Positions 24,326-35,197 of a stretch of 64,000 nucleotides of DNA are shown piece after piece; the stretch's first letter is position 1; every line of letters begins with the position of its first letter. Both the position numbers and the translations under genes were made by a program. The DNA comes from Ureaplasma urealyticum serovar 8 str. ATCC 27618. GTDB lineage: Bacteria > Bacillota_I > Bacilli_A > Mycoplasmatales > Mycoplasmoidaceae. Below the pieces are notes generated by a model, which searched no databases, had not been told where the DNA came from, and saw nothing but the letters and a program-made list of their open reading frames with translations. The stretch is from contig NZ_AAYN02000002.1 of assembly GCF_000169535.1 (NCBI RefSeq), forward strand, positions 488,642 to 552,641, read 5' to 3'.

Positions 24326-25504
24326 CTATTTTGATGATAAATTAATTTTAGTAATTTCTTTAGTAAAAACTAATTCATAAATCGCATCTAAAACCAACGA
24401 CTCTTGCTCTAGTTTCATAGCTGTTTGAACATTTGGATTAGTTGTTGGATTTTTAGGTGCAAACAAACTACATGAATCATCATATGGTAAAATTGATAAT
24501 TCATAAGTATTAAATTGTTTAGCTAAGCTAATAATTTCTTGTTTATCATAAGTAATCAAAGGTCTTAAAACTAAAAAATCATTTAAAACACTACTAATAG
24601 TTTGCATACTATTTAAAGTTTGTGAAGCTACTTGCCCAAGTGCTTCACCCGTTACTAAAGCACCTGCTTTAATATCTATTGCTAAACGCTTAGCAATCCG
24701 CATAAAATAACGACGCATAAGCGTAATTCGATAAGATTCTTTAGAAATATGAGCAATTTCTTCTTGTAATTTAGTGAAATTGCATACATATAAATTCGCT
24801 TTAGTTAAATGATTATTTAATGTTATTTGTTTTGCTAATGCAATTGTTTTATCTAAAGCTTTTTGTGAAGTGTGTGGTGGGGTAATAAAAGTAATAAAAT
24901 CAACACTAATACCTCGCTTCATAATTAATCGCGAAGCAACAGGAGAGTCAATACCACCTGATAATAGTACTAAGGCTTTACCATTAATACCAACTGGTAG
25001 ACCTTTAGCACCGGGAATTTTATGACCATAAACAATAGCACAATCATGTTTAATTTCAATATTAATTAACAATTGCGGATGATGAACATCAACTTTTAGT
25101 GTAGGTTGGTTTTGTAATAAATAAGTAGCACAAATTTGTTTGATTTGCATTGAATCATATATAAAACTTTTATCATTTCGACGAGCTTCAATTTTAAAAG
25201 TTTGATCAGTATTATTAACAAGTTTATTGCATGCTAATTGAATTTCATTAATTTCTTTATTGACTTGATAAGCAACGCAAATAAAAGCAATTCCATAAAC
25301 TTGTTGTAAATCATTAATAACTTGTTGTAAGTTATATTTTTCTAAGTTAATAATTTTTAAATTATCATAACCAACTTGGTACACTAATTCGTGATATTCT
25401 AATAGCATTTGTTTAATGTTGTGTACTAAAACTTTAATAAATTGGGCACGATTTTTACCCTTTAGTGTTAATTCGCCATATTTAATATAAATTATTGGTT
25501 TCAT
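24326..25504 (-). CDS. thiI: tRNA 4-thiouridine synthase ThiI
   Basis: A 392-aa enzyme placing sulfur on U8 of tRNA. Order of domains: ferredoxin-like and THUMP region (about 1-165), then the PP-loop pyrophosphatase LLSGGIDSPVA near residue 190 and conserved TGEALGQVASQTL. It ends without the C-terminal rhodanese domain of E. coli ThiI, as in many Gram-positive relatives. The start is taken at the ATG at 25504 (MKPIIYIKYGELTLKGKNR matches the family start); an in-frame ATG at 25540 lies inside the upstream gene. Sulfur would come from the SufS/NifS-type desulfurase. Confidence 0.94.
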   Translation of the reverse strand: MKPIIYIKYGELTLKGKNRAQFIKVLVHNIKQMLLEYHELVYQVGYDNLKIINLEKYNLQQVINDLQQVYGIAFICVAYQVNKEINEIQLACNKLVNNTDQTFKIEARRNDKSFIYDSMQIKQICATYLLQNQPTLKVDVHHPQLLINIEIKHDCAIVYGHKIPGAKGLPVGINGKALVLLSGGIDSPVASRLIMKRGISVDFITFITPPHTSQKALDKTIALAKQITLNNHLTKANLYVCNFTKLQEEIAHISKESYRITLMRRYFMRIAKRLAIDIKAGALVTGEALGQVASQTLNSMQTISSVLNDFLVLRPLITYDKQEIISLAKQFNTYELSILPYDDSCSLFAPKNPTTNPNVQTAMKLEQESLVLDAIYELVFTKEITKINLSSK

Positions 25505-26348
25505 ATTTATTAACTCATACCTTATATCATTCAAGATCATCTTTGCTTAATTTAGGGCTAATCCCTTTAATAATGTATTCTTCATACCAAGTTTTTGCTT
25601 TTGAAATAACTTTTTCAAATTCGTTTAAATTAATTTCATAATTAACTAAAATAATTTCGTTTTTATTAATATCAAAACTTTGTGGATTAATATAATCTTC
25701 GCTTGTTAAAAAAGCAATGGCAAAAATTCCTTTAGTAATTTTTCTTAAATAACAATATAGCCCTAATTGTAATTTGTAATCTTCTGAAATAATAACTTGA
25801 CTTTCATCACTATTAAATCATTTAGCACGTTTATCGCCTTTCTTTTTTACAATTGGTCGATTAAATTCATCTTTTTGCAATACAAGAACATAATCAATTG
25901 TTTTAAATGCAAAACTATCAATAGATGTTGTTTTAATTTCTAACATTGGTTGATTTGGATATAATAATTCGCCATTTTCATCAACTGGTTCACCATCGGG
26001 AATTCCACCAAAAATTAAATTATCTTTAAACACATCATAACCAATTTGAGCAGGTTCGTATTGTTTGTATTTAATTTTTAAAACAGATTCAACATAATCT
26101 TTAATTTTTGGTTCAATTATAACACCTGCTTGCGCATAAATTGGATCGATTGGTTCATTATAAATTTTAACCATCATTGCTCAAGTTTTAACTGGATTAG
26201 CAAAATCACCAACATTTAATATAGCGCCTAATCTACTACCTGTAATCTTTGCAAAATAACGTTGATAACGTTTTTTATAATCATTAGATAAAACAATTTG
26301 ATTATCAAATAACTCAAAATCTTTGTTTGGTGTTTTAATAAAAGGCAT
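25482..26348 (-). CDS. PD-(D/E)XK-type putative nuclease, YqaJ-like
   Basis: A 288-aa protein. A likely PD-(D/E)XK core is visible as GGIPDGEP followed by PMLEIKTTS (Asp ... Glu-X-Lys), preceded by a conserved helix (GVIIEPKIKDYVESVL). This resembles the YqaJ/lambda-exonuclease group; mollicutes carry a conserved family of such putative nucleases. AGGAG lies seven bases before the ATG. With TGA read as Trp the frame ends at 25482 and overlaps thiI by 23 bases. No recombinase partner (such as RecT) is adjacent. Confidence 0.65.
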
Positions 26349-26470
26349 ATACTAACTCCTTGCTTTGATATTCATTAACTTTAAATTATAATTTATTATA
26401 ATCGTTTATTTTTTTATAATTATGTATAAATGGTTAGTAACATTAAACAAAAAAGAAAGATTAAATAAAA

Positions 26471-27199
26471 ATGAAAACAATTAATTTAAAAAAAGAATTT
26501 ATTCAATATTGCTCCAGTTTAAAAACACAAGATTTTGTTCAACAATATTTTAATGATGATCAACTAAAAGAAAAATTACTAAAAAATCGTTTAGTTGGAT
26601 TAATTAGTGTAATTGTTGGTTTTGTAATTGGTGTAGCAATTATAATTTGTGGGGCTTTTGTTAATAAAGGTAATGGGGCAAATTTAAATAGTGGAGCAAT
26701 TGTTTGCATTATTATAGGAATTTTTATTTTTTTATGTTTACTAATTCCTTACTCCATTGTTGCTAATCAAAATAAAAAAATAATGCATGATTATATTGAA
26801 CATCATTTTAATGAAGCTAATGTTGCTCAACTTATTAAAAAAATTAGTACTTTTTTCCAAGAATTTAGATTATTATCAGGGAGTTTTTTAAATTTTAAAC
26901 AAAGTAGTCAAGTTATTAATGTTAATTATTGTAATGTTCAATATAGTTTAATTTACTCGTTCCAACCACAGCCACAAGTGCAATTAATGAAAAATAATAA
27001 CAGTAATAAAATTAGTTCTAAAGAATGAGATTTAAAAGGTAATTATGATTTAAAAATTTATGAACTGCAAAAATGAAATGCAGGTTTTTCTAAATTTTAT
27101 TTTGAAAATAATGTTGAATCAATTGCTTTTCAAATTGAAACAAAACTAGGAACAATTATTAATGACTTTGAAGAATTATTAATTAAAGGTGGATTTTAG
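26471..27199 (+). CDS. Two-TM membrane protein, unrecognised
   Basis: A 242-aa protein with a short N-terminal cytoplasmic part, two hydrophobic helices at about 41-64 and 76-96, and a larger C-terminal soluble domain. It could belong to the DUF3137-like group of mollicute membrane proteins, but I am not certain. Its stop lies three bases before the hrcA ATG, so it is the first gene of the hrcA transcription unit. One or two TGA Trp codons hide the C-terminal 57 residues in the standard code. Confidence 0.75.
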
Positions 27200-27202
27200 T
27201 TC

Positions 27203-28276
27203 ATGAAAAACAATAAAATATTACAAGAACAAATAATAGAACCAAAACTAAGTGATCGCCAAAAAAAAGTATTAAAGTCTATTATTGATGAATACACAAT
27301 TACAGCAACACCTGTTTCATCAAAACTTTTAGTGCAAAAAGAATTTCAAGACCAATCGTCTGCGACAATTCGTAATGAAATGATGTTACTTGAAAAATTT
27401 GGTTTTATTGAAAAACAGCATATTAGTGGTGGACGTGTTCCATCATTAAAAGGATATGATTTTTATAATAAAAATTTAATTAATAAAAATAACGATGTTT
27501 CTGATAATTTTAAAATGCGTTTACACAAAATTTTAAGCAAACGTTATTCTAATATTGATGAAATTCTAAATGCTGCAGTAAGCATTATTAATGAAACTAC
27601 ACAACTGCCAGCTGTTGTTACAAAATCAAGTAGTGAAGAATTACTAAAACGCATTGATTTAGTAAAAATAAATGATAATTCTGCATTAGTATTAATTGTA
27701 ACTTCAAGTGAAAACATTTTAACCCATTCAATTAAACTTGATAAAAACACCAACTTTAATGATTTACAAACTTGCTTTAGTGTTTTAGATGAACGTTTAG
27801 TTGATACTAAATTAAGTTTAATTAGTTCTAAATTAGACTTAATTGTTGATATTGTTCGTGCTAAAATCGAAGAAGCAGAATATTACTTTAGTAAAATTGT
27901 CCATCGTGTATTTGATTTCTATGCTCACAAACCTACTGTTAATTCTAAAACTTATGGTGTTAAGTATTTAACTAAACATTCTGAATTTGAAGATCAACAA
28001 AAACTAAATGATTTACTAAATTTATTAGAAGATAGTACAATTTGACAACAAATTGCTTTAAATAAAAAAACTGATGGCTTAGCAAAGATTATGTTAGGTA
28101 ATGAAATTGGTCATGAGCATTTAGCAATTGCTACTGCTCAAATTAATTTACCAAATACTAATCGTCAAATTACAGTTGTAGGACCAACAAGAATGGATTA
28201 TGCAAAAATCAAAGCTTTATTAGATTTTTTAAAAATTGAAGTTGAAAAGATTTTAGGATCATCAAATGAACATTAA
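27203..28276 (+). CDS. hrcA: Heat-inducible transcription repressor HrcA
   Basis: A 357-aa repressor of chaperone genes. Winged-helix DNA-binding domain at about 15-85 ([19 protein letters not shown], then [20 protein letters not shown] and [14 protein letters not shown]), a GAF-like middle, and the C-terminal [13 protein letters not shown]...[12 protein letters not shown] typical of HrcA. It binds CIRCE operators and depends on GroEL or DnaK for activity in other bacteria. A near-perfect CIRCE is found in this window at 11794-11820, upstream of dnaJ. I see no CIRCE in front of hrcA itself. Confidence 0.95.
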
Positions 28277-28784
28277 AAAAATAAAACAAGAATTTAGCTT
28301 TAGTTATGAGTTAATTGAAAAAGAAATCAAAAACATTATTAAAAATTGAGCAATGTTTAAAAATGAATGAGAATTTTTAATGGCAACAATTTATTTTAGT
28401 TCCAAGGCAATTTTTAGAGAAATATCATTAAATAATTGAAAAAAATTTAGTAGTTATGCTAATGAAATTTTTTTAGAAATAAATGCTAAAAACAACCCTT
28501 TACAAACATTTGATTTAGATTATTGATATTTAGAAATTAAAAAATTAATCCAAGAATTAAGCATTAGCAATCATTTATTAAATGAACAATTAGAACAAAT
28601 TTATTTAAAATTTTTAATATTTTACTGACATAATATTACAATTCCAAAAACTTATGAAATTGGTGATTTTAGCATTGTTTGTTTACGTAATAAAGCACTT
28701 GTTGATTGCATGCAAATTTTACAAGAATATTATCATATAAATGTTGACATTTTAATTGACTTAGTTATTAAACAAATTAAATAA
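28266..28784 (+). CDS. Conserved hypothetical protein
   Basis: A 172-aa soluble, helix-rich and Trp-rich protein; six Trp are TGA-encoded, so it is invisible as a single frame in the standard code. Its ATG overlaps the last 11 bases of hrcA, which supports translation coupling. It is followed after 15 bases (containing AAGGAG) by the DUF402-like gene. No domain recognised. Confidence 0.75.
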
Positions 28785-28799
28785 GGAGATTAGCAAATT

Positions 28800-29510
28800 A
28801 TGGATGAAAAAACACAAGAAAAAAATAAAAACCTACAAGATTTAAGTCAATTAAAAATTGGCGATGAATTAATGGTGCATGCTTATAAACTTAATGGATG
28901 ATTATATCGTTCTTGAAATAATCCCAAAGTTGTCTATATCGATGAACAATTATTAATTTTATCTTCGACTAATACCTTAGTAATTACAAGCGAAGAAAAA
29001 TCGATTCGTAATTTTCCTTCATTTACAAATAAAATGAGTTATTGATTTTTCTTTAAAAACGAGTGGTTTAATCTTATTGCAACTGTTGAAAACGATGGCA
29101 TTAAATTTTATATTAATGTAGCATCACCTTTTATTTATGAAGAACAAGCAATTAAATACTACGATTTTGATTTAGATTTTAAAATTTCATCTGATGATAA
29201 ATGAAAAGAAGTGGATATTAATGAATTTATTGAAAATGCTAAGAAATATCATTATTCAGAAACTTTGATTCAAAAAATTTTAAGCGTTGAAACAAAAATT
29301 GAAAACTATATTAAAGAGGGTTATTTTCGCAAACTTGTAACACGTCAATTATTAATTAAACTTCATGTTTTAGATCGAGTAGAAGGTTTTAAAAATAATT
29401 TTAATAATTACACTAATGAACGCAATTATAATCCCAAAAAATATTTTAATAAAAAAAGTAGTTCACATTATTTTAAAAACAAAAAGGGAAGTAGTAAAGA
29501 TAATGAATAA
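28800..29510 (+). CDS. DUF402-family protein (NtdP-like nucleoside phosphatase)
   Basis: A 236-aa protein. Residues about 18-145 match the DUF402 pattern: GDELMVHAYKLNGWLYRSW, then a beta-rich core, NVASPFIYEEQAIKYYDFDLDFKI and WKEVDINEFIE with the acidic residues that bind magnesium in nucleoside tri/diphosphatases of this family. The last 50 residues are basic and Asn/Lys-rich, an extension of its own. AAGGAG precedes the ATG. It overlaps the next gene by eight bases. Confidence 0.8.
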
Positions 29511-30270
29511 TGATTATAAAGGTCATATCAAAAAATATTTTGATGATATTTTAAAACAAGCAAAACAAGTTTTACAAAAACGTGATTATGGTTATGCATA
29601 TGATTTAATTTCAAACGAATTTAATAATCCATTAATTGATTTAAAAACTCTTCAAGAATTTGAAGATTTTGCTTTAGAAATTAAAAAAAGTGCAGAACTT
29701 GATTTTATTGATGAAAATGAAGCTAAATTAGCTAAAACAGAGTTTTATCATAAAATTCATGATCCAAAAACAACTTATGTAAGCTTAGCTTATTTAGAAA
29801 CTTTTTTAATGCGTTTTATTAACGAAATCGATCAATTAGATATTGCATTTTTAAATAATTTATTATCAAATAAAACCATTAATGGATCAACAAAATTAGA
29901 TATTTTAGATTTATTAGCAGTCAATAATATTGACCAAAATTTTGATTTTTACAATAAATACTTAAAGCAATCCAAAAGCATTAATCCTACCAATCCTAGC
30001 GAGCATCATCTAATGGTTGTACAAATTCAAAATTATTTAAATAATGATTTAGCTAAAAATCCTTCATTACTAAATTTAGCAAATAAATTATTAATGATGT
30101 ATATTACATATCATTTTCCATTTGCATTTACACATGATCCTAATATAATTGCTAAAACAATTATTGATTATACAAAAAGTGCTATGAGTGATTTTGAATG
30201 TGAATATAATCAACAACAAAAAGACATTGTTGCATGCATCAATAAAATTTTAGAAGAAGAGCAAGAATAA
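29503..30270 (+). CDS. DUF3196-like conserved mollicute protein
   Basis: A 255-aa helical protein with repeated amphipathic helices (for example DYGYAYDLISNEFNNPLIDLKTLQEFEDFALEIKK as two adjoining pieces), the style of the mollicute DUF3196 family, whose function is unknown. The start is the ATG at 29503, inside the end of the DUF402-like gene; an earlier in-frame ATG at 29416 lies well inside that gene and is less likely. It ends an apparent run that begins at 26471. Confidence 0.7.
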   Translation: MNNDYKGHIKKYFDDILKQAKQVLQKRDYGYAYDLISNEFNNPLIDLKTLQEFEDFALEIKKSAELDFIDENEAKLAKTEFYHKIHDPKTTYVSLAYLETFLMRFINEIDQLDIAFLNNLLSNKTINGSTKLDILDLLAVNNIDQNFDFYNKYLKQSKSINPTNPSEHHLMVVQIQNYLNNDLAKNPSLLNLANKLLMMYITYHFPFAFTHDPNIIAKTIIDYTKSAMSDFECEYNQQQKDIVACINKILEEEQE

Positions 30271-30325
30271 ATTTTTAAATTTGTTAAAATTAAAACAAAC
30301 AAATAATTAATCATATTTTAGGCAC

Positions 30326-30345
30326 TCGTTTTAAAATTAAAACGA
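30326..30345. promoter_or_regulatory. Perfect inverted repeat upstream of the GT80-like lipoprotein gene
   Basis: TCGTTTTA / TAAAACGA arms with a 4-base loop, 85 bases before the ATG at 30430. There is no following T run, so an operator is as likely as a terminator for the gene ending at 30270. Confidence 0.4.
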
Positions 30346-30429
30346 AATATATAATTATTATGTTGAATAATGATTTCAAATGTAATTTGAAACATTATTT
30401 TTAACATTTTAAATAAAAAGGATAAACTT

Positions 30430-32166
30430 ATGCCTAAAAAATTTAAAAAATGATTTTTATGAATTTCATTAACACTAGTTTCAACTACGACTTTAATTAG
30501 TACATTAGTAAGTTGTGCACAACAAAATAAAATTAGTAAATCAGATTTGTTTGATTTTAGTGAACAAGAACCAACACAATGAGAAAAAGAGATTATTGAT
30601 TCAGCTAAAAACAAAAATCCTACATTTCATATTAATGAATGAAATGCATCATTTGCGTATTTACAAGAATTTAATGCTATTATTGGTGAACTTGAAGCTA
30701 AAAAAGATAATTTAAATAGTAATGATTTTTCAAAAGCTAAAACTAATAAAATCATTACTTTTATTCCTTATGTTGAATTTGATTCTAATAAGTATTTAGG
30801 AAATCAAATAATTTCTGATAATACAAGAGTTAATTGACCATCTATTATTAGTCAATACACTAATAACAAACAACATGATTTAATGGCATTTACTAATGAT
30901 TTATTAATTTATTCTAATTTAAAACAAACACCTAAATATCAAGTAGATAATAAAGATTTAAAAGAAGACTTTGTTAGAAACAATAATTGATTAAATGAAA
31001 ATATTGATTATCATTTAAGTATTTTTAAAGATATTAAATATGATTTTTATTTAAGTCATTGACTATATCAATATTGAATTGATCAAAATCGTTTAGATGT
31101 TGTTTTAAAATTAATTTATCATGCTAATAAAATAATTTTATACCCAGATGGTAATGCTGAATTATATTATGTAGCTAATTATTATGCACAAGCAGTTAAG
31201 AATTTAATTAGTAAAGATCCACATTTATCAAAACAAAAGATTGATGATCATTTACATAATTTCATTAATATGAAATCATTTAAAGAAGCAAAAAACTATT
31301 TTAGTTCAAAATTAAATAATAATAAAGATTGATTAACAGTTTTTGTTTTAAATAAATTATTTAAAATTTTTGCAATTGATGAGAGTTGAGTAGACTGTGA
31401 TTATTTTAAATTTAGTAAAGAATTCATGCCTAAATCATATAAAATTCGTACTAATTATGCTAATGTGCTAAATTCACTAAATTTATCATTAACTGCTAAA
31501 AATCAATTTAAAAAAAATTTTGAATATGCATTTAGAATGCATAATAAAACATTTTTAGATTTTATTGTTGATGGTAAACAATATTATGATCCTAAAAAGC
31601 AAAACTTAATTTTTATGGGTTCTTCACTATTTAAAGATAATGTTTTAAAAGATCGTAAAATTGTTAAACAAGAATTACAACAATGAGCACTAAAAATTAA
31701 AAACAAATATCCTAATGCTAATTACTTTTTTAAATTACATCCTATTTATAATCAAAATCAAGTATTAGATTACATTCAAGAAATCACTAACGGAATCTTT
31801 AAACCAATTATTTTGGATGCAAAAACACCTTGAGAAAATATCTTATTAAGAGATTATTTATCAATTAAAAATAACAAAGCAGTTTTATTTAAAGACAAAA
31901 ACACACCCAATTTTTCATTATGAGGTTTTCAACCAACAACATCAGCACTTCTAACGAGTTTTGATTTTATTCGTAATAATACTAAACTAACAAATGATGA
32001 AGTACAATCAATTATAGGTTTTGATAATTTTTTAGTCGGTAAAAACTATGATATTTTAAGACGAGATTATGAACCAAATAAAGATTATACAAATCAAAAT
32101 TTACAAATTTTAGAAAGAACATATGGTCAATTAATTTTTGCAAAAATTTTAAAAAAATTCTATTAA
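30430..32166 (+). CDS. Lipoprotein resembling GT80 sialyltransferases
   Basis: A 578-aa lipoprotein, lipobox Cys29 (STLVSC), AAGGAT before the ATG. The mature part shows the three landmarks of GT80 (PmST1-like, PF11477-type) sialyltransferases in the correct order: an acidic-Gly motif LYPDGNAELYYV (residues 237-248; compare LYDDGxxEYV), FKLHP at 434-438 (compare FKGHP, with the His that binds CMP), and GFQPTTSALLTSF from 499 (compare the GxxSSLYFS block). The TPWENIL segment between the last two fits the PANISFEVLM region. The middle Asp of the first motif is Pro here, so activity is uncertain. It stands between a palindrome and converging genes. Confidence 0.6.
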
Positions 32167-32172
32167 TTATTT

Positions 32173-32723
32173 TTATAAATATGGATGTTTAAAACTTACT
32201 TTAACTCTAACTTCTTTAGTTTTAAAATCTGATTGATTACTAAATTCTATTTTATCAACAACTACATTATCGACTTTTGTTTCTAAATCTGCTACTTCAT
32301 ATTTTGGTTCTATTGTTAATACTTGACCAATTGGGTTTAAAATACCTTCTTTATTAATGATTGATAATTGTTCACCTTTTTTTAGTTCAAGAGGTAGTTT
32401 AATATAAACTTTGTTATCTTTAATTAAACCAACTGTACTCTGATGGGTTGTTTTTTTATTACTATCAGTAATTGCAACATTAAAATTAAGATTTTTTAAT
32501 GCATCTTTTTTTTATTTTGCTTAATTTATCAAAATTAGTAATATTATAAACACCATAAAAACTTGTTTTATCAGAGTTAGTAGCAAATAAAAAACTATGC
32601 CTAACACTTTCAATTTTTGTTTGTTTTTTAGCATAAGATGATGCAATCGCAACCACACTAGTAGTTAATAAAACTCCACTTAATGACATTGTTAAAAAAT
32701 TTTTTGTTTTTCAATAATTTCAT
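32173..32723 (-). pseudogene. Frameshifted secreted-protein gene (phase-off or decayed)
   Basis: Two open segments meet at a homopolymer. Upstream (32689-32486) encodes a signal-like start MSLSGVLLTTSVVAIASSYA and polar sequence, then stops. Downstream, in the -1 frame, a clean 110-residue segment runs to a stop at 32173 (ends KVSFKHPYL). They join in frame if the A8 tract on the coding strand (32506-32513) loses one A, giving KLSKIKKDALKNLNFNV. The best start, ATG at 32723 (MKLLKNKKF), is also one base out of frame at an A6T6 tract. No family recognised. Confidence 0.6.
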
Positions 32724-32914
32724 TTACGAGAATTTCCTAAATATACTAATTGTGTAAAAATTATTTATATTTTAGATGTGATATGTATTAGCAAATAAAA
32801 TAAAAAATAATTTTATAACAACAATTAAATTTTTAAAATTTGCGAGTATACATTGTAGCAAAAAAACATTATTTTTCACTAAAAAGTTAAACTTTTACAT
32901 CTTAAACACAATAT

Positions 32915-32962
32915 AAAAAACCACTTGTATGGGTCTTTTTATGACCTTACAAATAGTTTTTT
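32915..32962 (-). terminator. Terminator of the ferritin gene
   Basis: Imperfect hairpin: arms around CCACTTGTA and TACAAATAG with an inner GGGTC / GACC stem, 30 bases after the ferritin stop; T-rich on the minus strand. Confidence 0.65.
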
Positions 32963-32992
32963 ATTATCTAATATATAAGATAAATAACTAAA

Positions 32993-33505
32993 TTATTTTT
33001 CTTCCTCAAGCTTCATTTGCTTTAAATATTTACGAATAGCGTATTCAACTTGTAAATTATTATTGCCATTTTCAAAGAAATCATGAATTGTACGAACATC
33101 ATCAAAATCTTTAATACCATCATCTACAAATCATTTAACGAAACTAAAAGTTTCAAAGTCACCTTCTTCTAAGCATACCTTAGCCATATTAGCAACGTGT
33201 TTACGAACTTTTTGTTCTGTTTCTAAGATGTGTTTTACTAATTCTTTAGGATCTGTAGGTTTAAAACTAACATCTACACTAAATTTAGTATGTAATGGAA
33301 TTTCAATTTTACGTGCATATTCTGAAATTAAATCTTTGTGAACACCTAATTTATCATTACTTAAATCATTAATAAATTTTGCTAAAAAAGGCATACTAAA
33401 TTGATCATCAGCTATATGAGCATATTGAGCATACACACTTCCTAATTCTAAATTTAAGTTATAATGTGCATTTAAAACATCAATTACTTTTTGAGATTTA
33501 ACCAT
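32993..33505 (-). CDS. Ferritin-like iron storage protein
   Basis: A 170-aa four-helix protein of ferritin length. Helix A has LNAHYNLNLELGSVYAQYAH, helix C LETEQKVRKHV, helix D WFVDDGIKDFDDV. The start is the ATG at 33505, where AAGGAGG is placed; the in-frame ATG at 33535 is too early. The ferroxidase centre looks changed: the family E-x-x-H is LGVH, and the EQ pair of helix D is DG, while the helix A and C glutamates remain. It may store iron or bind another metal with weak oxidation activity. It lies right behind the urease operon terminator. Confidence 0.85.
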
Positions 33506-33584
33506 AAAATCATCCTCCTTGTGGTTTAAATTCATATATATTATATAAATATTTTATAAATTTATTAAGAATTTTTTAGTAACA

Positions 33585-33620
33585 AAAAACCTTAAAAACA
33601 AGTACGTTTTTAAGGTTTTT
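33585..33620. terminator. Terminator of the urease operon (bidirectional)
   Basis: Perfect 15-bp stem AAAAACCTTAAAAAC / GTTTTTAAGGTTTTT with a 6-base loop, eight bases after the ureD stop. The stem's own A and T ends supply the tails. Confidence 0.9.
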
Positions 33621-33627
33621 AAATCTT

Positions 33628-34491
33628 CTATGGTTTTCGTAAAATTAATGGTTTTTTATTGAATAATTTTCTTCTAAAGTAATCATGTGCAACAGCATTA
33701 ATTTTTTCAACATGGTAATAAGTATTGGCTAAAACTCGTAATCCTAATCCAGGAATATCCATTCGTGATACCCCAAATATCATATCCATATCGGGATATT
33801 TTTCCTTAACTAAATCACGAATTTTAATCACATCTTCTTCAACAACTTCTTGGTTAATTACAATCATTGTTCCACAATAGTGATAACCATCCATAATACC
33901 AAATGCTGATTCATCATTTTTACGTGGTTGAAATTTTAAATTATCAAATAAAACCAATTTATTGTCATAATATATTTTAGTATTTAAATACATTTTTTCG
34001 TATTGATAAGCAGATCCATGTGGCGATCAACCAGGACCAAAACATTCTGTGTAAATTAGTGTAGCAGTTGAATCCATTTTAAAATTGTTAAATTGGGCAA
34101 ATTTTCCATCTTCATACACAATTACATTATCACTTATGTATTCTAAAATACTATTTTTTCCTAATGTAATATTTGTGTGTTGTTCTGAAGTTTTACCATC
34201 AACTGCTTTATAAGCTTTGGCTGATGATTGCGTAGTAATAATGCAACGTGCATTTGCTTCAACTTCAAAATCAGAACGATACACTTCACCAGATACATAA
34301 CCCCCGCCCATACTAATAGTTTGAAAACAGGGATTAATTGGGTCTTCTTCATCTAAAAATAGTGGTTTTGATGAACGATAGAAATTAGTGAAATACACAG
34401 TATGCGCCATTTTGTTGTGTGCTTCATCATATGCTACTTTAATGTATAAATAAGCAGCATAATTGTTAATTTTTTCTTTACTTAAAATCAT
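33628..34491 (-). CDS. ureD: Urease accessory protein UreD (UreH)
   Basis: A 287-aa scaffold protein of the complex that delivers nickel to apo-urease. Family-like blocks are TVYFTNFYRSSKPLFLDEED..., SMGGGYVSGEVYRSDFEVEANA, ITTQSSAKAYKA and FGPGWSPHG. Position as last gene of ureABCEFGD is the usual Ureaplasma order. It starts nine bases after the ureG stop. One TGA Trp (FGPGW) splits it in the standard code. Confidence 0.95.
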
Positions 34492-34500
34492 TTGTTAGTC

Positions 34501-35121
34501 TTATTCTTCAAGTAAAGCTAATTGTAAACGTTTTTCAACTCAATCAGCAACAGATTTTAGACCTTCATCTGTTTTTAAATTTGTTACAAAGAAATCTTTA
34601 TTACCACGTGATTTTAATGTATCAGCTTTCATTACTTCCACATTAGCACCAACATAAGGAGCTAAATCAACTTTATTGATGATGAATAAATCTGATTTAA
34701 TCATTCCTTGTCCGCCTTTACGAGGAATTTTTTCCCCTTGGGCAACGTCGATGATGTAAATTGAAAAATCTACTAAATCTGGACTAAATGTTGCTGATAA
34801 ATTATCTCCACCAGATTCTAAAAATAATAATTGTAAATCAGGGTGTTTATCACACATTTCATCGATTGCAGCAAAGTTCATTGAAGCATCTTCACGAATC
34901 GCTGTATGTGGACATCCCCCAGTTTCAACACCAGCAATACGATCAGCTGGTAAAACAGAAGTATTTAATAAAATTCTAGCATCTTCTTTAGTGTAGATAT
35001 CATTAGTAATCGCTGCCATGCTATACCCTTTTGTTGAAAGGTATCTTGTTAATCTTTCAATTAACATTGTCTTTCCAGCACCAACAGGCCCACCTACACC
35101 AATAATTAATGGTCTTTTCAT
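34501..35121 (-). CDS. ureG: Urease accessory GTPase UreG
   Basis: A 206-aa SIMIBI GTPase that powers nickel insertion into urease. P-loop GGPVGAGKT at 10-18, the nickel-binding Cys70-Pro-His72 (GGCPHTAI), LESGGDNL, and the guanine-specificity NKVD. The length matches the family. AAAGAGAAAGAGGAT lies upstream of the ATG. It acts with UreD and UreF, encoded on both sides. Confidence 0.98.
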
Positions 35122-35197
35122 AATTAATCCTCTTTCTCTTGCTTTTTTTAAAATATTGAATTGATATTTTTACGATTAAGATTTACTAAAACTTTAA

